Positions 18,534-26,762 of a DNA stretch of 64,000 bases are shown here, in pieces. The stretch lies in NCBI GenBank assembly GCA_963851105.1, contig CAWKNP010000010.1, positions 1 to 64,000 on the forward strand, written 5' to 3'. The position numbers were made by a program, and so were the translations under genes. Source of the DNA: DATARN01 sp963851105. Lineage in GTDB: Bacteria > Actinomycetota > Acidimicrobiia > Acidimicrobiales > Palsa-688. Below the pieces are notes generated by a model. That model was not told where the DNA came from, searched no databases, and saw nothing but the letters and a program-made list of their open reading frames with translations. Position 1 is the first letter of the stretch. Each line of letters starts with the position of its first letter.

Positions 18534-19792
18534 GCCTCGAAGACCAGCTTCGAGATTCACTCCGTCGCCGCGGCGATGCCGCGCCAATGTCAGGCGACGG
18601 CTGGGATCGAATCGCCGAGCAGGTGCGGACTCGGCCACACCGCTGTGCCAGGCCCACCTGGTTCATCCCAGGAACCGTGGCCGCAGCCCTCGCCGTCGCC
18701 GTGGTGTTGATCGCCGCGGTCGTCAGCCGCCCCCCGTCACGACCACAACATATGATTACCCAACCCGGAACTTCGGCTCCGATCGTGCCATCGGGCCGCG
18801 TTGCCGCGAGACTTCCGCTGGCAAGTCCGGCTGACCTTGTCGTGGCGGGACCAGCGGGTTTGTGGGCGATCCAAGGAAACACGCTCGTCCACCTCGACTC
18901 CGCATCCGGCCGCGTGTTGAGCTCGGTAACAACCTCGCCAGTCGCGATCGGCTCCGAATCGGTCAGCGGGCACCCCGCCGCGCTCGTTGTCGGCGATCGA
19001 ATCGTATGGATGGTAACCGAGTACTACTACCACGACCCATCTCAGTTGCCTGTGGAGCGGTGGACGATCGACGAAATCGACGGCCGGACGGGCACGATCA
19101 TGCGAACGATCCCGATCGACCCCGGTTTCAGCATCCCGGCACTCGCTCTCCAAGGGGATTCCCTGTGGACAGCCGTCAATGGCGGTCAAACCCACCAGAT
19201 CGTCGAGATTGACCCCTCGGGGAAGACGGTCGCCTCCCACGCGGTCACGGGGTTTCCGCAGGCGCTGGCGGTGACCTCGGACGGGATCTGGTCAGTGGTC
19301 AACGACACTGTCGTTGGACAGCCGAGGCTGGTGCGATTCAACCCGGCCACCTTCCAACCGGACGTGCGCTCCGCGTTGACCGGCTACCAACCCACAGTCC
19401 TGAGCGACGGCAATGACGTGGTCACCGTGGCAGTCATCGGACCCTCCACCGGCCAACTGACCCGCGTCGACCCCGTGACCGGACAACCCGGTCCGGCATC
19501 GACCTTCACACTCCTGCTAGCCGCCCCGACGTCGGCGCTGAAAGGAGGATCCCTGTGGGTGACCACCAAGGCCTTTGCCGGCAAAGCCGGGATTGCGCGG
19601 GTCGATGCGACCACCGGTGCCATCGAAGGAGATCCGATCGAGCTCCCAGGCAGCCGAGTTGTCAGCATCACGACGGCGGGTGGGGCGCTGTGGGTCGCGA
19701 CCGACGATGCCAGCATCATCCAGGTGACGCCTACGGACCCACCTCCGACCACCGGACCCGATCTGTCCCGGCCGGTCTCGCCATCGGGATGA
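18530..19792 (+). CDS. Membrane-anchored anti-sigma-like protein with beta-propeller domain
   Basis: 420 residues. A cytoplasmic N-terminus (~1-42), one membrane segment (VAAALAVAVVLIAAVV) and an extracytoplasmic region of repeated blades (LVVAGPAGLWAIQGNTLV, ALAVTSDGIWSVVND, ALWVATDDASIIQV) as in YVTN/NHL-type propellers. Translationally coupled to the ECF sigma gene, so it likely restrains that sigma factor and senses an envelope signal. No zinc-type HXXXCXXC anti-sigma motif is seen, so the binding mode is uncertain. Confidence 0.72.
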   Translation: MSLEDQLRDSLRRRGDAAPMSGDGWDRIAEQVRTRPHRCARPTWFIPGTVAAALAVAVVLIAAVVSRPPSRPQHMITQPGTSAPIVPSGRVAARLPLASPADLVVAGPAGLWAIQGNTLVHLDSASGRVLSSVTTSPVAIGSESVSGHPAALVVGDRIVWMVTEYYYHDPSQLPVERWTIDEIDGRTGTIMRTIPIDPGFSIPALALQGDSLWTAVNGGQTHQIVEIDPSGKTVASHAVTGFPQALAVTSDGIWSVVNDTVVGQPRLVRFNPATFQPDVRSALTGYQPTVLSDGNDVVTVAVIGPSTGQLTRVDPVTGQPGPASTFTLLLAAPTSALKGGSLWVTTKAFAGKAGIARVDATTGAIEGDPIELPGSRVVSITTAGGALWVATDDASIIQVTPTDPPPTTGPDLSRPVSPSG

Positions 19793-20029
19793 AACCGGTC
19801 GATTAGGGCGGCCATCACTTTTTCGTGCCGTCGGACTCGCATGTCGCCAATCTGGCGGCCGGCTGCGAGCCATGCACAGGCCCAGTCGTGCTCCTCGGCC
19901 GGAGAGCCGGCTGCGATCCCTACAAGGGGTTCCCTGAGCAGCGGCGCAATTTCCGTTGTTAGCGGTGCCGGTGCCGACGCTGGCCCGTCGTCTCCGTAGC
20001 TCCCGCGTTGGTACACATCGGGCGGAGCG

Positions 20030-20422
20030 TTACTCGTAGACCGTTGCCGCTTGCAACGCGTCGTTGATGATCTCCCAGGCGTTCGATGGTCGGACCCGAT
20101 GTTGGTTCGCGTAGTAGTGGTCGGAGTCGTCGAGCCAGGCGGCGAGGGCTTGTAGGTAGCGGCCGAGCGTCTGGTTCTCCCAGTCCACTCCTGTGGCGGC
20201 TTCCTGAGATAGCCGTCGGGCGGTCTCGGCGGCTCGGTCACGACCTCCTGCGAGTGCACCAGACGGGCAGCCTCCAGCGCCACATTCCTCGTCGGGGTCG
20301 ACGGGATCATGCTCGAACTCGTAGTGGAAGCACACATAGTGCATTTGCTCGAACACCTCGTAGCGGTCGGCTTCGAGGACGACGGGGCGTTTGCATCGTC
20401 GGCAAAGGGGTGGGCCTGTCAC
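20030..20422 (-). CDS. Tn3 passenger: small CxxC protein, unknown function
   Basis: 130 residues. The N-terminus carries CRRCKRPVVLEADRY, a Cys pair that may bind zinc; the C-terminal half (LAAWLDDSDHYYANQHRVRP followed by IINDALQAATVYE) resembles small uncharacterised domains in actinobacterial proteins. It lies between the left inverted repeat and the end of tnpA, in the same direction as tnpA, so it is cargo. No toxin, resistance or regulator motif is visible. Confidence 0.65.
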   Translation of the reverse strand: MTGPPLCRRCKRPVVLEADRYEVFEQMHYVCFHYEFEHDPVDPDEECGAGGCPSGALAGGRDRAAETARRLSQEAATGVDWENQTLGRYLQALAAWLDDSDHYYANQHRVRPSNAWEIINDALQAATVYE

Positions 20423-20462
20423 GCCGGAGAGTCCAGCACAAGGAGGGTTCCCAACAACTGGA

Positions 20463-23400
20463 TTACAGGCTTCGAGCTGGAGCTGCGCGGGATGTGGGTG
20501 ACCTGAGGGGCCGGTGCCCGGTGCGGGCGAGTTCTCGTTCGACGTCGAAGGTGAGCGAGCCGTGGATGTTGATGTGGTCGCTGAGCGCCGGTGAGAGGTG
20601 GGCGGCGTTGTCGTCGGTGACGGGGTGGCCTTCTGCCTGTAGGGCGTCGAGGGCGTCTTGGAGGTAGACGGTGTTGAACAGCACCACGGCGTTGGTGACC
20701 AGGGTGAGGCACAGGGCCTGTTCGGTTTGGGCGTCGTGGTGGCGGCGGCGGATGTGACCCTCGTTGGCGTAGAGGATCCGGCGGCGCAGGGCGTGGAGGC
20801 TTTCGCCTTTGTTGAGTTGGCGGTGGACCCGGCGTTGCAGTTCGGGGTCGGCCAGGTAGCGCAGGATGAACAGGGTGCGGATCAGGCGGCCGTACTTGAG
20901 CAGGCCCCGGGCCAGGGCGTTGTGACGGCTGCCGGTCTGGAGCTTGGCCAGCAGCAGTGACGCGGTGGCGTGGCCGAACTTGAGAGAGCCGCCCAGGCGC
21001 AACAGTTCGTCCCATTGCGAGATGATCAGGTCCTGGTTGACCCGCTGGCGGAGAAGCGGTCCGGCGTGGGGGTAGGCGGCCAGGTCTTTGGCGGGGCCGA
21101 GCCGGTAGAGGCGGCGGCTGGGCAGGTCGCGGATGCGGGGCGAGAAGCGCAGACCGACCAGGTCGAAGGCGGCGAATAGGGCGAGGGTCTGGCCGGCGGT
21201 GTCGACGGTGTGCTCGGCGATGGGCAAGTCGGTGGGGTTGCCCAGGATCTCGTCGAGGGTGAAGGAGGCTTCGGGGACGGTGGAGGGGATGACTTTGGTG
21301 CCGTAGGTGGCGTGGTGGTCGGCGACGTGGGTGAGGGTGGTGGTGCCCTCGTCGACGAAGTACCGCGACAGGGCCCGGGCGGTGAGCGACTTGCCCCGCT
21401 GCGGGAAACGCTGGCCGTCCGAGGACGACAGGGTCCCGCCGCCCAATAGCTGGGCCAGGGGTTCTCGGTGGTGGCGGTTGACCACGATGGTGTTGGCTTC
21501 GCGCACGGTCTCGGCGCGCAGGTACCACTCGGTCGTCCACGCCAAGACGTCTTCGCTGATCCCGGTGGCGTCGGACATCTCGGCCAGCGACCGGTTGGTC
21601 GCCTGGGCCAGCACGGCGGCGTACAGGTTGCGGCGCAGATCGGGTGAGCGGTTGGTGGCGCCGCCGGCGTGGATGAGGGCGTCGGTGAAGCCGGTCCAGG
21701 CGTCGACCTCGATGAGCAGACTTGAGATTTGCAGGTGAGGGAGCCGTCCGACAGCGGCGTCGCGTAGCGCCGCCGCCCCCTCGGGTAGCTCCTCGGCGTC
21801 GAGTCGGCTCACGATGAGCTGGCCGTCGTCGTCGAGGCGGACCCGGCTGTCACCGGCGGCGAGCAGCGGCTCGACAGCTTCCAGGGCCGCCTGGATCTGC
21901 TGGCCCAGCTCGTCGAGGCGGGCCCGGCCGTCGGTGCTGATGCCGGTGAGCTGGCACAGCTCGGCCCGCAGCGGTGGCCACCGCTCGGTGGGGATCAGGT
22001 AGCTGGCCGGGTCGGCGTAGCGTCGGGAGCCTGCCACCCACACGTCACCGGAGCGGAGGGCGTCGCGCAGCTGGTAGAGCACGACGAGCTCCCAGTAGTG
22101 GCGCCGGGCGGCGCTGTGGTCATCGCCGGTGGCGTCCAGGTAGTCCCGCCAGCGGGTGGGCACGAAGTCGGTGGGCGCGTCGTCGGGCAGCCGGCGCCGG
22201 CCGGTGGCGTTGAGGTCCTTCAAGATCTCGACCGCCTTCAGCAGACTGGCGGACTCCGGCCCACCGCCCAGGGGCAGGGCGGCCAGCACGCCGGGGGCGA
22301 AGGACCGCAGATGGGAGTAGCGGGTCTCCAGCAACTCCAGGTGGCCGGCGTCACGCCGGGGCCGCTCAGCGACTGGGAGCCTGGCTCGGGCCAGGGCCTC
22401 CATGCCGATCCGGCCCCGGAGAAGCGCGCCGACCGCCTCGTCGGGCACCGCCGGATCGGCGAGGACGCCGAGCAGCTCGTCGAGGAGGACCTCGCGGTGC
22501 TGCGCTGTCCGGGCCCGCTCGACCAGGCGCTCGTCGAGTTGGTGACGGGCCCGGGAATCCGAGGTGGACAGGGCCTGGTCGAACAGCAACACCAGCTCGT
22601 CGAGGACCTCCACCGCGGCCTCGGCCATGGTGGCCAACAGGATCGGATGGCGACGCTGGCGATCGGCCCGGGCCAGGGCTTGGGCGGTGGAGTGACGCCC
22701 GACCTGGGCCAGGAATCGCCGCCGACCCGGGGGGAGCACCGACAGGTCGAGGCGGTCGGCGCCGAGGGACCGCAGGTAGGACAGCTTGTCCAGTTCGACC
22801 TTGATGACGTCGGCCGCGGCCGAGGTGGCACCCCGGCGCAGCCAGGCCAACCGGCTGATGCCGAGGTCGCCGTCGACCACCACCAGGCGGTCCAGCTGGC
22901 TTTGGCGCTCGGTGCTGAGCAGCGGTGCCAGCCGCAGGGCGGTCGTGGTCTCGGCTCGCTCGCGAGACGCCGCAACCCAACGCTGCAGGCGTTCCACGCC
23001 GGGGCGGACCACCCGCACGGAGCGAAGATGCTCGCACGCCAGGCGCACCAGTAGCGACGGCGAGTCGTGCTCCAGCGCCCGCTCGGCCAGGAAGTCCTCC
23101 AGGGTCTTGAGCTCCGGGGGACCGGCGGTTGTCCAGCCCAGGCGGCCCAGTACCTCCCGGAGGTGCTCGGTGCGGGTCCGTTCCTGCCAGCCGCCGTAGT
23201 CGGCCAGCGCAGCGGGGTCGACGTCGAGCTGGCCGGCCAATCGGGCCGCCGCGGCCGCCGGCGCCGAGGTCAGGTCGTCGGGGACGAACCCCAGCCAGCG
23301 CAGGCTGCACAGCTGCAGGGCCAACCCCAGGCGGTTGGCCTGACCCCGGTGGTCGGTGATCGCCCAGCGGGCGTCGTCGGGCTCCAAGGTGAAGTAAGTG

Positions 23401-23480
23401 ACGAGGTCCTCGGCCGCGATGTCGGCCGGGAAACCAGCCAGCTGGGACAGTTCGGCATCGGACAGGAACCGGGTCGGCAT
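20463..23480 (-). CDS. tnpA: Tn3-family transposase TnpA
   Basis: Intact 1005-residue replicative transposase, the normal length for the family. The N-terminal DUF4158-type domain starts MPTRFLSDAELSQLAGFP. The C-terminal DDE domain includes VADHHATYGTKVIPSTVPEA (first Asp), DLVGLRFSPRIRDLPSRRLY, and the Glu region RRRILYANEGHIRRRHHDAQ. The end matches (NTVYLQDALDALQAEGHPV). The ATG at 23480 is chosen because homology begins there. Divergent from the recombinase gene, with the recombination site between. Confidence 0.95.
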   Translation of the reverse strand: MPTRFLSDAELSQLAGFPADIAAEDLVTYFTLEPDDARWAITDHRGQANRLGLALQLCSLRWLGFVPDDLTSAPAAAAARLAGQLDVDPAALADYGGWQERTRTEHLREVLGRLGWTTAGPPELKTLEDFLAERALEHDSPSLLVRLACEHLRSVRVVRPGVERLQRWVAASRERAETTTALRLAPLLSTERQSQLDRLVVVDGDLGISRLAWLRRGATSAAADVIKVELDKLSYLRSLGADRLDLSVLPPGRRRFLAQVGRHSTAQALARADRQRRHPILLATMAEAAVEVLDELVLLFDQALSTSDSRARHQLDERLVERARTAQHREVLLDELLGVLADPAVPDEAVGALLRGRIGMEALARARLPVAERPRRDAGHLELLETRYSHLRSFAPGVLAALPLGGGPESASLLKAVEILKDLNATGRRRLPDDAPTDFVPTRWRDYLDATGDDHSAARRHYWELVVLYQLRDALRSGDVWVAGSRRYADPASYLIPTERWPPLRAELCQLTGISTDGRARLDELGQQIQAALEAVEPLLAAGDSRVRLDDDGQLIVSRLDAEELPEGAAALRDAAVGRLPHLQISSLLIEVDAWTGFTDALIHAGGATNRSPDLRRNLYAAVLAQATNRSLAEMSDATGISEDVLAWTTEWYLRAETVREANTIVVNRHHREPLAQLLGGGTLSSSDGQRFPQRGKSLTARALSRYFVDEGTTTLTHVADHHATYGTKVIPSTVPEASFTLDEILGNPTDLPIAEHTVDTAGQTLALFAAFDLVGLRFSPRIRDLPSRRLYRLGPAKDLAAYPHAGPLLRQRVNQDLIISQWDELLRLGGSLKFGHATASLLLAKLQTGSRHNALARGLLKYGRLIRTLFILRYLADPELQRRVHRQLNKGESLHALRRRILYANEGHIRRRHHDAQTEQALCLTLVTNAVVLFNTVYLQDALDALQAEGHPVTDDNAAHLSPALSDHINIHGSLTFDVERELARTGHRPLRSPTSRAAPARSL

Positions 23481-23533
23481 AGCGTCCCCCCATCTGACAA
23501 CAGGCGATTTTGGGTCGAGAGGACCGTAGCGTC

Positions 23534-23562
23534 GTGGCAGCAAACTCACTATTTGCTGCCAC
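23534..23562. promoter_or_regulatory. Candidate TnpI-type recombination site of the Tn3 element
   Basis: Perfect 11-bp arms GTGGCAGCAAA (23534-23544) and TTTGCTGCCAC (23552-23562) with a 7-bp spacer, and a further copy of one arm (TTTGTTGCCAC) near 23639. Such an inverted core plus accessory direct repeat, between divergent tnpA and a tyrosine recombinase gene, is the layout of the Tn4430-type internal recombination site where cointegrates are resolved. Confidence 0.7.
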
Positions 23563-23669
23563 AACCCGCTCCTGCCCGGTACAACATGCCAAGGGCGGTG
23601 CGGGTCCCCGAGGTGGAGCCGAGGGCCAGGTCCACGCGTTTGTTGCCACGAGCGGCTACAACGAGGACT

Positions 23670-24587
23670 GTGACGGCAAAGCTCACCCGTCTCCCGACCC
23701 GAGAGCAAGCCCCCGCCATGCTCGGCCCGGCCGTGGATGCCTTCATGGACCAGGCCGACCTGGCCGCCACGAGCCGCCGCGTCTACGGCGCGTCCCTCGC
23801 TGCTTTCGCTGGTGGTGTTGGGCGCGACAGCGCCCTCGTGGACCTTGAACCGGTGGCCATAGCTTCCTGGTTCACCGCCCGCTACCGCTTGGCGGCTCCG
23901 GCCACGTGGAACCGGGAGCTGGCTACGCTGCGCTCGGCGGCCGCCTGGTGGGCAAGACGGGGCTGGCTCGACGCCGACCCGACCGTCACCATCGAGCGGC
24001 GCCGCGAGCACCCCGACCGCACCCGGGCCCTGACCCGCCGCCAAGTAGAGGACTTGTGGCAGCGAAGCGACGTGGCGATGCGCGAGAAGGCCCTGTGGCG
24101 GCTGCTGTATGAGACCGCGGCGAGGGCCAACGAGATCCTCAGCCTCGACGTCGGCGACCTCGACTTGGCCTCCAAAAGGGCCCGGGTGCGTTCCAAAGGC
24201 GGAGCCGTCGAATGGGTGTTCTGGCAGACCGGCGCCGCCCACCTCCTGCCTCGCCTGCTCGCCGGCCGCAACGCCGGCCCGGTATTCCTCGCCGACCGGC
24301 TCCCCACCCGGGCCGCACCATCGGTGGACCTCGACCCCGGCACCGGGAGGGCCCGGCTGTCGTACCGGCGGGCCGCCGCCCTCTTCCAGGAGCACACCGG
24401 CTGGACCCTGCACCAGCTACGCCACTCCGCGCTCACCCACGCCGCCGAAGACGGCACCAACCTGCCCCTGCTCCTCGCCCGCTCCCGCCACGCCTCCGTC
24501 CGCTCACTGGAACGCTACGCCCGGCCCGGACCAGAAGCCGTCGCCCGCGCCGTCGCCGAGGCCGACCCCGCCCGCCGACGCAGATGA
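23670..24587 (+). CDS. Tyrosine recombinase (TnpI-like cointegrate resolvase)
   Basis: 305 residues from GTG 23670. Core-binding domain (FMDQADLAATSRRVYGASLA), then a catalytic domain with box I Arg (LLYETAARANEILSLDVGD), the beta-strand Lys (RVRSKGGAVEWV), box II HQLRHSALTHAAEDG and SRHASVRSLERYARPG with the nucleophile Tyr. Intact. In this Tn3-family element it takes the place of a serine resolvase and acts at the site just upstream. Confidence 0.9.
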   Translation: MTAKLTRLPTREQAPAMLGPAVDAFMDQADLAATSRRVYGASLAAFAGGVGRDSALVDLEPVAIASWFTARYRLAAPATWNRELATLRSAAAWWARRGWLDADPTVTIERRREHPDRTRALTRRQVEDLWQRSDVAMREKALWRLLYETAARANEILSLDVGDLDLASKRARVRSKGGAVEWVFWQTGAAHLLPRLLAGRNAGPVFLADRLPTRAAPSVDLDPGTGRARLSYRRAAALFQEHTGWTLHQLRHSALTHAAEDGTNLPLLLARSRHASVRSLERYARPGPEAVARAVAEADPARRRR

Positions 24588-24634
24588 GGTACCCACGGGC
24601 TGGGACAGGTCAACTGACCGGAGGGTCGTAACGC

Positions 24635-25483
24635 GTGTCGGACTTTTGGCGCTTTCAACACCGCCTAGATCGAGATTTGCATACCTTCGTCCTCGCTGCC
24701 GGGGACCTCGACGTGCCCGATCCGGCTTGGCCCGGGCTGTGGGAATCTGGGTATCCAGATGATCCGAGCCGCAACCCATTCTTGCGGTATGGCATCAACA
24801 ACGGCAGCGGGGAAGCTCTCGCCACCTGGCGAGCTCTGGCGTGGGCGGCGACCAACGGGACAGTCCGACGCGTGATTCCGACCTACTACCGAGACGCGGC
24901 AGCGTGGACTCTCGGCATTGACAGAGAGGCCATTGAGCTGATCCGGTGGGAGTATCGAGTCGACCATCAGGTCAACGACCCTGTGGCAGCCGACCAAGGC
25001 TTCGTTAAGGCCCGAGCGGCCGTGCCGATCCGCCCCGAACCTGACGAGTTCAGCCGAGCTCACGCCGCCCAAGCGGGCATTTTTCGTTTGAACAACTTTG
25101 ACCAGCTCACCGCGATTGAGATAGCAGTCTCGTTCGATGCCAGCTCCGAGATCTCGATCCTGGGCACGGCGAGTGAGGCCCGGTCTGAGGCTCAGGTCGA
25201 AGCGCTCCGCTCCGACGACCGTCCTGAGCTGGCTGCGATCCTTGGTCCCGGTGATGTGTTCGTGGACCTCACGGTGGTCCGCGACCTGGGCTTCGGCTTT
25301 ACGAGCTACCTCACCGTCAAGGCACTCGAAGATATCGGTCAGCACCTTCAGCGGCTTTCAGACCATTACAGGCGGGAGTACGAGCAGTACCTGGCAGCGT
25401 TACCCGGACCCTCGGACCTCGACGGCTTCATCAGGGCTGCGAGCGAGCTGCTTGCCAACCCCGATTCACCGAGCCCGGCCTGA
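24635..25483 (+). CDS. Tn3 passenger: hypothetical protein (282 aa)
   Basis: Follows the recombinase by 47 bp and ends 16 bp before the right inverted repeat, so it is transposon cargo. Starts GTG 24635 (SDFWRFQHRLDRDLHTFVLA). No membrane segments, signal peptide or known motif that I recognise; composition is ordinary soluble protein, with helical C-terminus (LEDIGQHLQRLSDHYRREYE). Unknown function. Confidence 0.65.
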   Translation: MSDFWRFQHRLDRDLHTFVLAAGDLDVPDPAWPGLWESGYPDDPSRNPFLRYGINNGSGEALATWRALAWAATNGTVRRVIPTYYRDAAAWTLGIDREAIELIRWEYRVDHQVNDPVAADQGFVKARAAVPIRPEPDEFSRAHAAQAGIFRLNNFDQLTAIEIAVSFDASSEISILGTASEARSEAQVEALRSDDRPELAAILGPGDVFVDLTVVRDLGFGFTSYLTVKALEDIGQHLQRLSDHYRREYEQYLAALPGPSDLDGFIRAASELLANPDSPSPA

Positions 25484-25544
25484 GACGTAGTCATCGGCGC
25501 CGCTAACAACGGAAATTGCGCCGCTGCTCAGGGAACCCCTACAA

Positions 25545-26176
25545 GCACCGATGCGAACTGTCGTCGAATCCATTGTCGATGCCGACCGTGTCCTGGTTAG
25601 TACTTTCGACCAGAACCAGCCAATGGCCATACCCGGGCTGCAGGCGGCCTCGCTACGCCGAGCCGGCGAAGGCCATCAGGTGCATGTAGTCCGCTTCGAC
25701 AACCTCGGATTCGTTTTGTCGGTCACCACCGCTGAACGACTCCCAAGGTAGCCAGTATTGCGAGCCTCGGACTTCACCCGGCACCGGCTCTGTCTCGTTC
25801 TTCGACGCACCGATGAGAATGGACTAGCCAGAACTTGAAAAAGGAGGGCCGGACGGACAGGAGCGCGGCTCCTCTCGGCGACCTCATCGTCGAACCGGAA
25901 CGCAGCACGATTTTCGCGAGCAGTCGGTCATGATCGGAGCAGCGGATCTTTCGTGGGCATGTGCGACTCGCCTGACACCCACTACCGGGTGTGTTCGGGC
26001 AATCTGTACGCGGTAGACTCAAGAAGTGCGATCGCTGCGAGAACCGCATCGGGTTGGTATTTGACTACTTGGAACCTGCGACGGCGGCGATTCCGGGCTT
26101 CTCGGTAAACCTTCGCCGGCCCAGCCATCTTGAGCGTCTATCATTGTTCCCCCCGTGGCGGCGGACCGCACCACCT
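25545..26176. other. Stretch right of the Tn3 element
   Basis: Follows the TACAA duplication. A short open frame at 25551-25751 (+) reads plausibly (QPMAIPGLQAASLRRAGEGH) but has no domain, partner or ribosome site and may be the remainder of the gene hit by the transposon. The rest shows no supported gene. Confidence 0.4.
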
Positions 26177-26578
26177 TTGGCTCGTCGGGGGGCCCTCGTA
26201 GTATTCGCCGGCATGACCTCGCTGGCTCTCCTGGTGAGCTGCGGCGGGCGTAGGACTCCCCCATCGTCGATCACCCTGCCGACGAAAACGACCACTACCG
26301 CCGAGGCAGACCCCCGGATGCTTGGGTCATTCCAGGCCGTGGACAAGCTTGTCGCCGTAGTTCGCAAAAATGTCGCAGCCATTCAGCACAACCCGGCAGC
26401 AAGACCGCCGGGGGGTGGAGGACTCCCGTTGTGCGCGGTCGTGGCGGACCTCTTCTACGGGGCGAAAGCGGTCGTGGCGGGAAAACCCGTGACCGTGGTC
26501 GTCTTCGGCCAGCCGGGCACACAGCAGATTGAAGGAGAGGACTCCCGCTGCGCGTCTATATTCACAGGACAGGTGTGA
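26177..26578 (+). CDS. Putative secreted lipoprotein, unknown function
   Basis: From TTG 26177 the product begins with a good lipoprotein signal: basic LARRG, hydrophobic ALVVFAGMTSLAL, lipobox LVSC. A Thr-rich linker and a ~90-residue domain with two Cys follow (LPLCAVVADLFYGAKAVVAG, SRCASIFTG). The open frame extends further upstream, but the signal fixes the likely start. No family recognised. Anchoring in the outer leaflet of the cell membrane is inferred from the lipobox. Confidence 0.55.
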   Translation: MARRGALVVFAGMTSLALLVSCGGRRTPPSSITLPTKTTTTAEADPRMLGSFQAVDKLVAVVRKNVAAIQHNPAARPPGGGGLPLCAVVADLFYGAKAVVAGKPVTVVVFGQPGTQQIEGEDSRCASIFTGQV

Positions 26579-26762
26579 GCCGGACCGATTACGTCATCTG
26601 AGCGGCGACGAGCATCCGAACGACAACTTCTCAATCGCACTTTCGACGGCTCGGGCGCGTAGCGCCGACTGGTGGGCTGGGCTATGAAGTTCCACGGTCG
26701 GCCGTCGGCTCGGTGACAGTTCAGCTTGAGGTCGGAGGCCCGCTCGCTGCTCTGAGAGCTTC

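Larger units (their letters stand above)
19926..25539. mobile_element. Complete Tn3-family transposon with 40-bp inverted repeats
   Basis: Left repeat 19926-19965 and right repeat 25500-25539 are perfect 40-bp inverted copies beginning GGGGTTCCCTGAGC and containing the Tn3-type TTTCCGTTGTTAGCG. The element is flanked by the direct 5-bp duplication TACAA (19921-19925 and 25540-25544), the size made by Tn3-family transposases. Inside are TnpA, a divergent tyrosine recombinase with its resolution site between them, and one unknown gene toward each end. All four genes are intact, so it may be recent. The interrupted host sequence is not identifiable. Confidence 0.95.

Noticed and set aside
22098..23054. 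Plus-strand ORF inside tnpA
   Set aside because: Shadow of the transposase gene.
25551..25751. Small plus-strand gene right of the Tn3 element
   Set aside because: Plausible composition only; no ribosome site, domain or partner. Recorded as part of the intergenic stretch.
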